From positions 1 to 62,448 of the IMG/VR virus record IMGVR_UViG_3300010885_063646: DNA of 62,448 nucleotides. One strand, given 5' to 3'. The translations under genes and the position numbers were made by a program. This document shows, piece by piece, positions 8,224 through 17,306 of this stretch (position 1 is the first letter of the stretch; each line of letters opens with the position of its first letter). The DNA comes from a virus. The notes beneath the pieces were generated by a model that saw nothing but the letters and a program-made list of their open reading frames with translations, did not search any database and had not been told where the DNA came from.

Positions 8224-8959
8224 GGGCCTCGATTTTCAAGACCGCAAACTGAGCGACCTCGTTGGTCAGGTCGTTTGCCTCTCGCAGCACTACGCCGGCT
8301 TTTTCTGCGACTCCCGGCACTTTCTGGACGAAATGGGAGACCTGATGGCTCAGGAAAGTCGACACCCACGAACCGATGATGCCGGTACCGCCCATGGCGA
8401 TGCTGGCCACGCGGATGATTTTCGGGAGCATCCAGAGGCCGACCAGACCGGACACCACCCACCAAAAAGTGTGCTTGTACGTGGTGTACGTCTGGGCGAT
8501 GGACGCGGTCGATAGCAGCAACTGGTCCTTGGCGGCCTCGCTACGGGTTTCCTGCTTGTCCAGCCGTTGCTGGGTGGCCTGAAGAGCTACGGCACCGCCG
8601 GTGAACTTTTCAAGCCGCGCAGCCGCGTCGGCCCTTTGTGCAGGTACTTCCGACAAAGTGCCGACAACCACCTTGTCGAGAGTGACGGCGTCGGCAACGT
8701 CAGGAGCGCCAAGGACGACCGCTGCTTGTCGATTCAGCGTCCGGGCCAGCTCCGTTGGCGGGTTGGTAGGAGCCTTGTCCAAAGCAACCTCGGTAGCGTA
8801 GACCAGCGCCCGGCCCTTGGCGTCGAGCTTGTCGTGTACAACCGCCTGTTCCATGCGGATGCGCTCGGTTTTGGCGACCGCGTTTTTGGCCTGCCGACTG
8901 GGTGAAAAACAGCCGGTCAAAAGCAGCGCCGCGACGAAAAGGGGCGAGAGGACCTTCAT
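8099..8959 (-). CDS. Lipoprotein with internal membrane segment (spanin candidate)
   Basis: 286 residues. The N-terminus is a typical lipoprotein signal: MKVLSPLFVAALLLTGC with lipobox LTGC, giving lipidation at C17. A long helical, charged region follows (about 30-160), then a hydrophobic segment (WWVVSGLVGLWMLPKIIRV, about 165-190), and a helical C-terminus. It is the last gene of the late block. An outer-membrane lipoprotein with a second membrane anchor and coiled-coil potential would suit a spanin, the protein that breaks the outer membrane at lysis, but spanins are usually smaller. The start overlaps the preceding stop. Confidence 0.62.
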   Translation of the reverse strand: MKVLSPLFVAALLLTGCFSPSRQAKNAVAKTERIRMEQAVVHDKLDAKGRALVYATEVALDKAPTNPPTELARTLNRQAAVVLGAPDVADAVTLDKVVVGTLSEVPAQRADAAARLEKFTGGAVALQATQQRLDKQETRSEAAKDQLLLSTASIAQTYTTYKHTFWWVVSGLVGLWMLPKIIRVASIAMGGTGIIGSWVSTFLSHQVSHFVQKVPGVAEKAGVVLREANDLTNEVAQFAVLKIEALKRDPETRDAVKTALKTGEAPRPEVSVEVQRILSNAPSTPG

Positions 8960-9531
8960 CGAGACTGCACTTCGAGCGTTTGAAGGAGGCTGCCGCTACC
9001 CGGTTGGGGCCGCTTGGTCGCCTGCCGTTGGGCAACACCGTAGGATTTGGCGTTCACTTCAGCCATTGGGCGTTGTGCGGCGCTCGGCGTGGGTCTCGGG
9101 AGCGGCTGCGAAGGTGGAGGGCCGCCGGCCGCCGGGACTTCACCCTCAGGCTTGGGGCCTGCCCCGAGGAACTGGCTGATGGGCACGAAAAAATCTCCGA
9201 GCTTGCCGTGCTTGTCCAAGTTTTCAACTTCCCCGGGCTTCAGGACGCCCGGGTTGAACATCGAAATGGCGTCGTCCTTGCTACGATACAGGCCCACGCC
9301 AAAATCCAGAAGCTGCTTCTGGTTCTGGCCGAGAAACTTGACTTCAGGACGGCCGAAGTCGGCCCGGGTCATAGTAACCCCCGGCACATCGGCGTTGAGC
9401 ACCGCGGCGACGACCGGATTGGACATCAACGGGTCTTGGTCAGCCATTGCCGGTGAAACCTCCTGTGGAGGCTCCTCCGGGGTAGAGGCCGAGTCGGGGA
9501 CACCAAGGTCAGTCAGCAGATTTTTTGCCAT
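8956..9531 (-). CDS. Late-block protein, 191 aa, Pro-rich tail
   Basis: No function assigned. The central part (about residues 40-125) is well composed: TRADFGRPEVKFLGQNQKQLLDFGVGLY and KLGDFFVPISQFLGAG read like a conserved folded domain. Residues 130-175 are Pro/Gly/Gln-rich and probably disordered. It overlaps the 44-residue gene at its start and the lipoprotein gene at its end, so it is part of the coupled end of the late operon. It may be virion-associated, given its position next to the polyvalent ejection protein. Confidence 0.65.
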   Translation of the reverse strand: MAKNLLTDLGVPDSASTPEEPPQEVSPAMADQDPLMSNPVVAAVLNADVPGVTMTRADFGRPEVKFLGQNQKQLLDFGVGLYRSKDDAISMFNPGVLKPGEVENLDKHGKLGDFFVPISQFLGAGPKPEGEVPAAGGPPPSQPLPRPTPSAAQRPMAEVNAKSYGVAQRQATKRPQPGSGSLLQTLEVQSR

Positions 9532-9643
9532 TGGGCTTGAGCAGTTTTCGGGACATGTTGACGAGCCGCTCCAGTTGTTCCGGAGTCAGCTTGAAGTCTT
9601 CGACCTTCAGCGGTTTGTGCAATTTCTGGTCACTTTTTGCCAT
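9509..9643 (-). CDS. 44-residue hypothetical protein
   Basis: A very small gene visible by overlap with both neighbours: its ATG lies inside the last codons of the giant gene (stop 9630) and its TGA lies inside the 191-residue gene (ATG 9531). The product begins MAKSDQKLHKPLKVEDFKL and continues TPEQLERLVNMSRKLL, which is highly charged and amphipathic, likely one or two helices. A GACATTAC element occurs 25 bp upstream of the start. Function unknown. Confidence 0.5.
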   Translation of the reverse strand: MAKSDQKLHKPLKVEDFKLTPEQLERLVNMSRKLLKPNGKKSAD

Positions 9644-12600
9644 ACGCTGAGGATACTCGGGCCTTCGGTGTAATGTCAACCTCGGGCTTGCTCGTCTGGA
9701 GCTGGCCCGCCTCGGTCATTTTGGTCCGGTCCAAGAAGCTCTTGTAGTCGGACTTCTCGGCACCCCGACCGCCTCGGGACCACCCCTTTTCATCCCACAG
9801 GTCCTTCTCCAAGAACCACATGAGAGCCTGAAGAGAGTCCGGCTTGATGCCTATCCGGTCCGCAGCCTTGCGGAACGCTTTCTGGCCGAAAGCAAAGTCA
9901 TGGTCCTGTACGCTCGACTCGTGGTCAGGCGTCAGGCGCCAAGGCTTTCCGGAGTCTTCACTACCAATACGGTGCAGGATGCGGGTCGCCCAGACGTCAA
10001 TTGTGGCCTCGAACGTGGTGCCCGCAAGGTTGCCGGCGAAGTTCGGGGTCTTGGGGCCGGTCACCGTGTCCGCCCAGATGCCGGCGAGCACGTTGAGGAC
10101 TTGACGTCCGTTTTGGCCGAAGTTCTTCCCGTTCTCCTTCAGCGGGACCAAACCGTGCTTTTTCACCCACCAGTTACGCAACCGGGGGACCGGCGTGTCG
10201 GCAAGGTCAGCATCGTCGATGGACACCTTGCCCTTGCTGTCCGCAGCATACTCGGCGAGTAACTCCGGGTCCCGGGCCGCGATGCGGTCGATTCCTTCCT
10301 TGAACTTGGCTAGCTGCGCGTCGTAATCCCCGGCCTTAAACTTGTTGAAGGCTTCGACCGTGTACTTGAAGTTTTCGGCGACCGGCGTTTGGGCCGAGGT
10401 GGCGGCGAGAAGCTGCGTGAAAAACAGGGTGGCATCACCAAGCAGCGGTTGAAGCCGGTCCCGCACGTCGGAGTACCAAGTCTCCGCGGCCTTGATTTCG
10501 GGGCGGTGCGACTCCTGTTTGTGGAGCTGCACAATTTTGTCCGCAAACGCCTCCGCGGCTGCTTCTTCACGGGCATCCCCGCGCAGACCCTTGGCCGCCT
10601 CCTTGTAGAGCGGCGTCGACTCAAAGTCGTATGGCACCTTGATGGGCACGAGGTCTCCATCGGAGTCGAGCTTGAACTGCCCGGTCGCGTCCTTGCGGAA
10701 CTCCAGCGGGATGGCCTCAGGGAACTTCGACTTGACCATCTTGGACCGCTTCGACGCCTGTTGCGCGGGAGTCTCGTCGAGGTCATCAAAGCCGGCCTTG
10801 GCGCGGGCCTTGGGCGAAAAACTGGCGTCGCTCGGGATGACGCTGACGGTGTCGATTGCGTTGCCCCGGCGCCGCTGGATGTCGAAGGACGGACCGAAGA
10901 CCTTCTCACGGAGTCGGACGACGTTTTCGCCGCCGACGATGGTGCCCTTGAGTTCGGTCACACCGGCAGCATTGAGCCGGGTGCCCAGCTCGCGGTACAG
11001 CGCCTCGCCGATGCCCTTTCGTTGATGTGCCTCGTCGACCGAGACGAGCCCGACCATAGCCGAGTCCGGCGAAGTCTGGTTCGCGCTGATGTACCCGATG
11101 GGGCGCTCCTCGCTGTCGAAAACGCGCAGCGTGAACATGCCCGTGCTCGGGATGCTCTCGTCCTTGAAGGCGTAGCCGAGTTCTTCCACCGCGCGGCCGG
11201 AGCCGGTCTTGGGGGAGAAACTCGCCTGTCCAGACATGACGGCCTCCTTGATGGCAGGCGTGATGTCGAGGGAGTGTACTGTCTCACCTCCCGAAATACG
11301 TTGCGCCGCCGCAACAGCATCTGCCTCAGTTTTGAAAGAGGTGGTATCAGCGTGGATATTTCCGTTCTTATCAATGACAACCCACTTGTCACGAGATTTA
11401 TCGAAATACGCTTTGACACCTTGCACGGGACTGACCTTGTCCGTACCCACTTTCTGCCCGCTCTTCTTCACCGCCGGCAGGCCGTTGACGACGTTCTGGA
11501 AGTCAACATTGTACAACTTTCTCAACCCTTCTCCGCCAACATTCAACCCGTCGCCTGTAAACTCCGCACTCTCGTATTCTGGTTTGGCGCTCGCTGAAAT
11601 CTTTGTCACCGCTTGCTCTGCGATTTCCTTTCCGAGAGTGTCTGCAAGCTGTTTCGCGTCCATGTCGCCACCGCGCGGCACGCCGATGCTGCCGCCCTTG
11701 TCGGTCACATGTGCCTGATACTTTCCGTCCTTCGTTCCATTCACGAGGATTCGGTCTACCTGCTTGCTAAGCTGGTATCTTCCTGACTGTTGTTCACCAG
11801 TCGTCCAACCCAGTTTGTCGGCACCCATTTCAACCGCTTTTCGCAGAGCCCACTTGAGTCCGATGTCGCGCCACTTGTCTTGAAACAACTTGGGCATCTT
11901 CTCGAACTGTTCCGGCTGCGGGGCCTGCACTTCTTCAAGGAACAGCATCTTTTTGCCATCCGAGGTGGTGCGCTCGTTGTACCGAAGCCGGGTTACGGGG
12001 TTCTTGACATCGTTGTAGGCCGCGTGGCCATCTTTCCAACCCGACTCGGGTTGCTTCCTTTCAAGAACGTACTTGAGCGCCGCGTCAGACGAAGGGTGCT
12101 TGGCCTTTGGAATCTGGAAGGTCTGTCCCGGGGCGTCGATGACCCAGTACCGCCCACCATCACGAGACGCACTCTCGGCCTCGTTCAGCTTCAGGTTCTC
12201 CTTGGTATAAACGGGCTTGGCCGGGGGCACCGTGAGCAGCACCTCGCGGTAGCTGCCTTCCTTGCCGCCGTGAATTTGGTACGAATCGAACTTTGTTCCA
12301 ATCTCGCGACGATGGGCAGCGTCCGCGTCACCCTCGCGGAGGTGGACAAATTTCTCGACGCCGTCCCGGAAAGTGCCGTTGTCAAACGTGACCAAGGTCG
12401 TTTGATTCGGGTTGTTCTTCGGGACTCCGTACACCTTTCCGCCCGATGCAAGGATTGCCTTCGCCCGCTCCACACTTAGGTTTGGGTCGCCACCCAACGT
12501 CACGTCCTTGACAACAATCTGGTTGGCCTTGAGGTAGTCGAGCACCTCCGACTTGGTATAAACCTTGCCGTCTTCCAAGTCGCCGACGCCGACCAAGTCG

Positions 12601-15600
12601 TACTCGCCACGAGACGTGCCGAGTTTCGAGTTCTGGATGAGCGACTTCCACTGCGCGCCGGTGGCCTTGCCTTGCTGCGACTCTTCGACTGTCCGGTTGA
12701 GGCGAGAGTAGAACGCGGGGCGCTCTTCTGTGGGTGCCGGCTGTTCGCCTGCCTTGGGGGAAAAACTGGCCGCATCCTTCGGCACCGTCGCTTTCTTCAG
12801 GGGCTTCGGGGAAATCCCCAGTGCCGTTGGTGCCGTCTTCTCGAACAACGCCACCACATCGCGACCGCTAGACTTGACGCGGAGGCCCGTGTAGCCGGCA
12901 TCGCGCAGTTTCTGGTCGGCCTTCTCGCGGTTGACCTCGCCCAGCCAATTGAGGGGGTCGCTGTTGCGGGTCAGGTCATAAATGCCGCCGCCATGCGCCC
13001 GGACACCGTAGGACGGCCGAACCGTCAAGTTGGCGTCCGCACCGGTGCCGCTGCCCTCGACGAAGTAGTAGGTCTTTGGCAGGCCGCGCCGGTCCGTCGC
13101 CGTGGCTGCCGCGGTGCCGAACTTCTTCGGGTCGAGCACGTCCAGATTGCCGCCGTGGCCCGAGTAATGCAGCAGGCGCAGGTCCTTGTCGCCGACGGAG
13201 TCGGGCAACGGCGGCCTGCGGACGAGCTGCGGGGTGCCGGGCTCGGGCTTGATGGTGTCACGCTCTTCCTGACGGGCCGGCTCGGCTTTGCGGGCAGCCT
13301 TGCGCGCCTCATACTCCGCCATTGTGGGCATGAAGCTGGTAGCCTCAGCAACGAGCTTGGGCGGCAGCAGGGCGGCCTTTTGTTCCGCGTAGGGACGTTC
13401 GGTGACGGGGAGGTAGTCGGCGTCGCCCTTGACCGGCAGAGAGCCGTCCTTGCGCCGAAGGTGCTCCCCGTAGTTCACCCAACTGTTCTGGCCCAAGGTC
13501 TCCGCAGCGAGTGCTTGGACTGCATCCTCCGAAAACATCCGAGCGTGCGCGAGGTACGCATTGTACTCGCCCCGCGGACCGAACTCGTAGCCTTCCTTGG
13601 CGTGACCGAAAAAGTCATGCACTGCCCGGAAGATGTCGTTGACCGGAACATTTTTGCCGCCAACGGATACCCCCGAAGGAGTAAGCATCGGGTGGTCAAC
13701 TACGGCACCCCCTTGACCATACCCTTGCTCGGTCGGGAAATACCACAGGTGCTTGTTGTCCGCGACGTCGACCCGCATGTCCGCGGAGTTGCGATACGGT
13801 TGCCCCGACTGCTCCCAAGGCTCCATCGTGTACCCGGCCGCCTTGATGGCTTCCCACTGCGCCTTGGTCTCCGCTGCGAGCGCCGAGTATGCCTTCCGCA
13901 CCGCGGGGTCGTTCGGGGCGTCCTTTGCCGCTTGGTACGCGTCCGCCAACCGCTTCGCCCGGGATTCGTCGACAGTCGCGTAGCCACGGAATGCGGACTT
14001 CGTGATGCCGCTCCCGCGGATGTACTCGTCCGCGATTCCCCGGACCTTGTCTGAGCCCTTGGGCTGGCTCACGTCGGGCATGAACCCGGCGCGAATCAGG
14101 TCCGTGCTCGGCGCGCGGAATCCGGACTCCGGGCGGCCAGTCACTTTCTTGATGTTCTCAAGGTTCAGCTCCTCCGTCACCTTGAAGAGTCCGGCCTCCG
14201 TAACATCCACCCCCCGCGCAGCGAGCCGGTCCCGCAGCGGGTTGGTCTCCGCAATGGGGAGGTTGTTGCGCGTGTAAACGTCTTTGCCCGGTTCCGCGGT
14301 CCGGGAAGGCACCACCGGGCGCTGGTTTGCCTCGGCGAGCCTGCGTGCCTCGATGTTCGGCACCACCGGCTTGGTTTTGCTGCCCTTCGTGGTCTTGGGC
14401 GGGGCAAGGCCCATGACCAAGTTCACGTAGTCGGCGCGTTCCTTCGGAAGAGTGACTGGACGAAAAGTGGGGTTCTCGTCGGGGATGATGCCTTGGTAAT
14501 CGGCTGGCCGTGCAACGCGGGAGCCGTCTCCACCGTAACCGTTCGCTTGGTTGCGCGTGTAGACCTCAAGGTCCGTCACGAACTGCCGAGACGCCTCCGG
14601 GGTAAACCCGCCATCGGGCCGCAGCGCGTAGGGGACCTCACCCTCCGCGCCTTTGCCGACGATGCGCTTGTTGATGACGTCCGAGTTCGCCAGCACCTTG
14701 TCGAGCGACATCGCCAACAGGTTGACGTTCGACCCGCGGGTCTGCCACCGGTACGGGACCGCGACCTTGTCGACCAAGATGCGCACGTCTGCGGGCAGCT
14801 TTCCGAGTGCTTCTTGGATGTACGCTGCGTCCTGTTCCACTTTCCGGGCTCGGGCATCAGTGCCGCTGTTGCCGGTCGGCGTGACCGACTCATAGTCGAT
14901 GGTCAGCGGTGCGACGTCTCCTTGGCTCCGCGATAGTGACCGGTTGACCTGCTCAAAAATTGCAACTTCTTTTTTGCCGTACTTCGGGTTCGACATCAAC
15001 CCGATGGCCGCGTCTTCGATGCCGGCGCCCTTGGCCACCTTGTCGAGTTCTGCCTGCCGCGCCGGGTCGACGCGGATGTTGCGGCGCGGCGCGATGGACT
15101 CCGGGGCTGCGGCCGGCGTCTCGATGACCGGAGCGGGGGCTTCCAATCCAATCTCCTTGATGCCACGCGACGCGACCTCGGCGGCCTTGAAGCCGGGCTC
15201 GACACCGAGAGCACTCGCGGTAGGCGAAGTGCCGGGCTCGCGGATTTCCGGGGTCCGGACACCGAGTTTTTCAAGCCCCCGGCCGACAAGGTCTGCCACC
15301 GTTCGGAGAATCGTCGGCTTGACCGTGCCAAGACCGTCGGCATTGATGACCTTGCTGAGGACTTCCGCAGCGACCTCGTGCAGCACCCAGTCCGGGTTGC
15401 TCGCCGCGGCTGGGTTTTCGGCACCTTTGAGGGCTGCGGTGTACATTTCCCCGAACTGCCCAAGCTGCTCGGGGGTGTAGCTGTCGCGCAAAGTTTGCAG
15501 GAACTCCGCTCGGGCCTCGGGTGCGAGCAACTGGAAAACCGCGTGGCCGACCTCATGGCCAAGCGCGGTCGTGTCCCCGTTCAGGAAAATCTTGTCCCCG

Positions 15601-17306
15601 CTGACGTACCCGTTGGTGTTGTACTCCGACAGCGGCGTCCGCCCGGCCGCGGCTTCCGCTTCGCCAACCTGCTTGTCGTAGACGTCCTTCGGGAGCAGGT
15701 AGACCTCGATTCCCTTCTTGCGGACCACCTCACGGATATGGTTGAGCTGGTTCGCGTCCTTCTCATCCACCACCTTGATTTGCCGGTCGTGGGCGACATC
15801 GAGCGCCGGAATGGTCCCGAAGCCCTCGCTGGTTTGCTTGACGGCGTCGAACTGCTTGAAGCGTGCGCGGACTGCCTGAAGCGCAGCCTCGCGCGGTACG
15901 TCCTTGAGCCCCGCCGCCGTGCCGCCAAGAGCGCCAAAGACGGCACCGCCTGCAACGATACCGGACGCTTCGTCAGGAGTTTCTGCGCCAGCGAGGAACG
16001 GGACTGACGCTGTGGCACCGTGGAGCGCACCCTCGACCACCGGGAAAACGGTGCGTGCGGCCGAACCCGCAACGGTCGGGGAGGACAACACAGTGTCGAG
16101 AGCGTTGACCATCCGGCCGTTGCCAATCGCGGACGCGGCTTTGCCGGCCAGCTTGGTGCCCTTCTCGACGGCCTTGAGAGTGAGCGACGGACCAGCTCCT
16201 GCCAGAACGCTGGCTTCCTCCTTGATGAACTTGTTCACCACGCCGGTGCCTTTGCTCGTCATGGTCAGGCCGCGACCCGCCATGGTGGCGGATGCGTCAC
16301 CAAGCCGGGTGAGCTTCTGCAACAACGTCTGCGCTGCCTCCTTGCCGGATGCGACCGCAAGTGTCTTGCCGGCAGCTTCGACGGCAAAAAATCCTCGCGC
16401 CATCGGAACCAAGTTGACCGGGTCCAGCAGCAACTGCCAGCTCGCGATGTTTGCCGGATTGAGCGTGACGCCGTCCTTGGCCAACGATTCTGGGTCGAGC
16501 CCGGTCCACGCGGGGAGGGCCTCGCCCTTGGCGGCAGCGAGCAACGTGGACTTGATGGCCGCATCCTCTTGGAGGTGCGCCTCAAGCTCGTCGTCCGTCA
16601 GTTGCTTCGGGTCACCGACAAGTTTCTTCAGGACCTTCTGCGGGTCGAGCGGCCCGAGCGATTTCAGGGGGTTGATGTCCGTCAGCGTTGGGTTGTTCGC
16701 GATATTGCGAACCCCCGTCCGGACAAGGTTGGCCATGCTTCCCGCTGCGGAAGTCGCCCCCGAGACGGCTTCACCTACGAACGTCTGAGCCTCTTTTTCG
16801 TCAGGCGTGAGGGGCTCGTCGGGGTTGCCCCAGTTCTTCTTGATGGCCAACCGCGCCAGCGAAAACGGAGGTAGCTTGTCGTAAGCGACCAAGGTCTTAC
16901 CGACCCCGACGACGCTATCCCAAACGTGCCCCGCATCGGCTGCAACCCCCGCCGCCGTGGGCATCTTGAAGCCAGACTGGAGCTGCTTCCGGTACGCGTC
17001 CAGATACCGCTTTCGCAGCACCGGGTCGCCTTGGATGAGTTCTTGGTGCTCTGCCCAAGTCGACGCGATGTCGCTATCCTGAAGCTCCTCGGCTGAGACC
17101 GGTTTGACCGTGGAGACGTCGTAGCCAGCGTCGGCGGACGGCCCGACGGGAGTCACGGTCGAGGCGTCATACCCTTCATCCGCCGCCGGCCCGACGGGAG
17201 TCAATGTCGAGACGTCGTAACCTTCATCCGCCGCCGGCTGCGGGCGGGAAAGGATGGCCTTGATAGCGGTCGGGGACCACGGAGCGTGCGGAGCTTGGGT
17301 TGCCAT
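9630..17306 (-). CDS. Giant polyvalent protein (metallopeptidase, ART-like, GNAT), 2558 aa
   Basis: Probable ejected multi-domain protein. ATG 17306 overlaps the previous stop (TGATG). In order: three 15-17-residue repeats around GYDVST (29-71); Ala/Gly-rich helical part; metallopeptidase with HEVGH near 584; phage domain with FRAVHDFFGHA and a later ETLGQNSWVN (1104-1290) that could bind metal; ADP-ribosyltransferase-like domain (LRLLHYSGHGG ... DVVALFE, 1370-1490); a large phage domain ending in a WTTGEQQSGRYQLSK signature (1530-1960); GNAT acetyltransferase (VDEAHQRKGIGEALY, about 2090); a C-terminal domain with LLAATSAQTP (2170-2556). SFSPK linkers occur near 1513, 2029 and 2160. This matches the phage polyvalent protein class, thought to be injected to act on host targets. 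The whole-protein call is firm, and individual domain functions are inferred. Confidence 0.88.
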   Translation of the reverse strand: MATQAPHAPWSPTAIKAILSRPQPAADEGYDVSTLTPVGPAADEGYDASTVTPVGPSADAGYDVSTVKPVSAEELQDSDIASTWAEHQELIQGDPVLRKRYLDAYRKQLQSGFKMPTAAGVAADAGHVWDSVVGVGKTLVAYDKLPPFSLARLAIKKNWGNPDEPLTPDEKEAQTFVGEAVSGATSAAGSMANLVRTGVRNIANNPTLTDINPLKSLGPLDPQKVLKKLVGDPKQLTDDELEAHLQEDAAIKSTLLAAAKGEALPAWTGLDPESLAKDGVTLNPANIASWQLLLDPVNLVPMARGFFAVEAAGKTLAVASGKEAAQTLLQKLTRLGDASATMAGRGLTMTSKGTGVVNKFIKEEASVLAGAGPSLTLKAVEKGTKLAGKAASAIGNGRMVNALDTVLSSPTVAGSAARTVFPVVEGALHGATASVPFLAGAETPDEASGIVAGGAVFGALGGTAAGLKDVPREAALQAVRARFKQFDAVKQTSEGFGTIPALDVAHDRQIKVVDEKDANQLNHIREVVRKKGIEVYLLPKDVYDKQVGEAEAAAGRTPLSEYNTNGYVSGDKIFLNGDTTALGHEVGHAVFQLLAPEARAEFLQTLRDSYTPEQLGQFGEMYTAALKGAENPAAASNPDWVLHEVAAEVLSKVINADGLGTVKPTILRTVADLVGRGLEKLGVRTPEIREPGTSPTASALGVEPGFKAAEVASRGIKEIGLEAPAPVIETPAAAPESIAPRRNIRVDPARQAELDKVAKGAGIEDAAIGLMSNPKYGKKEVAIFEQVNRSLSRSQGDVAPLTIDYESVTPTGNSGTDARARKVEQDAAYIQEALGKLPADVRILVDKVAVPYRWQTRGSNVNLLAMSLDKVLANSDVINKRIVGKGAEGEVPYALRPDGGFTPEASRQFVTDLEVYTRNQANGYGGDGSRVARPADYQGIIPDENPTFRPVTLPKERADYVNLVMGLAPPKTTKGSKTKPVVPNIEARRLAEANQRPVVPSRTAEPGKDVYTRNNLPIAETNPLRDRLAARGVDVTEAGLFKVTEELNLENIKKVTGRPESGFRAPSTDLIRAGFMPDVSQPKGSDKVRGIADEYIRGSGITKSAFRGYATVDESRAKRLADAYQAAKDAPNDPAVRKAYSALAAETKAQWEAIKAAGYTMEPWEQSGQPYRNSADMRVDVADNKHLWYFPTEQGYGQGGAVVDHPMLTPSGVSVGGKNVPVNDIFRAVHDFFGHAKEGYEFGPRGEYNAYLAHARMFSEDAVQALAAETLGQNSWVNYGEHLRRKDGSLPVKGDADYLPVTERPYAEQKAALLPPKLVAEATSFMPTMAEYEARKAARKAEPARQEERDTIKPEPGTPQLVRRPPLPDSVGDKDLRLLHYSGHGGNLDVLDPKKFGTAAATATDRRGLPKTYYFVEGSGTGADANLTVRPSYGVRAHGGGIYDLTRNSDPLNWLGEVNREKADQKLRDAGYTGLRVKSSGRDVVALFEKTAPTALGISPKPLKKATVPKDAASFSPKAGEQPAPTEERPAFYSRLNRTVEESQQGKATGAQWKSLIQNSKLGTSRGEYDLVGVGDLEDGKVYTKSEVLDYLKANQIVVKDVTLGGDPNLSVERAKAILASGGKVYGVPKNNPNQTTLVTFDNGTFRDGVEKFVHLREGDADAAHRREIGTKFDSYQIHGGKEGSYREVLLTVPPAKPVYTKENLKLNEAESASRDGGRYWVIDAPGQTFQIPKAKHPSSDAALKYVLERKQPESGWKDGHAAYNDVKNPVTRLRYNERTTSDGKKMLFLEEVQAPQPEQFEKMPKLFQDKWRDIGLKWALRKAVEMGADKLGWTTGEQQSGRYQLSKQVDRILVNGTKDGKYQAHVTDKGGSIGVPRGGDMDAKQLADTLGKEIAEQAVTKISASAKPEYESAEFTGDGLNVGGEGLRKLYNVDFQNVVNGLPAVKKSGQKVGTDKVSPVQGVKAYFDKSRDKWVVIDKNGNIHADTTSFKTEADAVAAAQRISGGETVHSLDITPAIKEAVMSGQASFSPKTGSGRAVEELGYAFKDESIPSTGMFTLRVFDSEERPIGYISANQTSPDSAMVGLVSVDEAHQRKGIGEALYRELGTRLNAAGVTELKGTIVGGENVVRLREKVFGPSFDIQRRRGNAIDTVSVIPSDASFSPKARAKAGFDDLDETPAQQASKRSKMVKSKFPEAIPLEFRKDATGQFKLDSDGDLVPIKVPYDFESTPLYKEAAKGLRGDAREEAAAEAFADKIVQLHKQESHRPEIKAAETWYSDVRDRLQPLLGDATLFFTQLLAATSAQTPVAENFKYTVEAFNKFKAGDYDAQLAKFKEGIDRIAARDPELLAEYAADSKGKVSIDDADLADTPVPRLRNWWVKKHGLVPLKENGKNFGQNGRQVLNVLAGIWADTVTGPKTPNFAGNLAGTTFEATIDVWATRILHRIGSEDSGKPWRLTPDHESSVQDHDFAFGQKAFRKAADRIGIKPDSLQALMWFLEKDLWDEKGWSRGGRGAEKSDYKSFLDRTKMTEAGQLQTSKPEVDITPKARVSSAYGKK

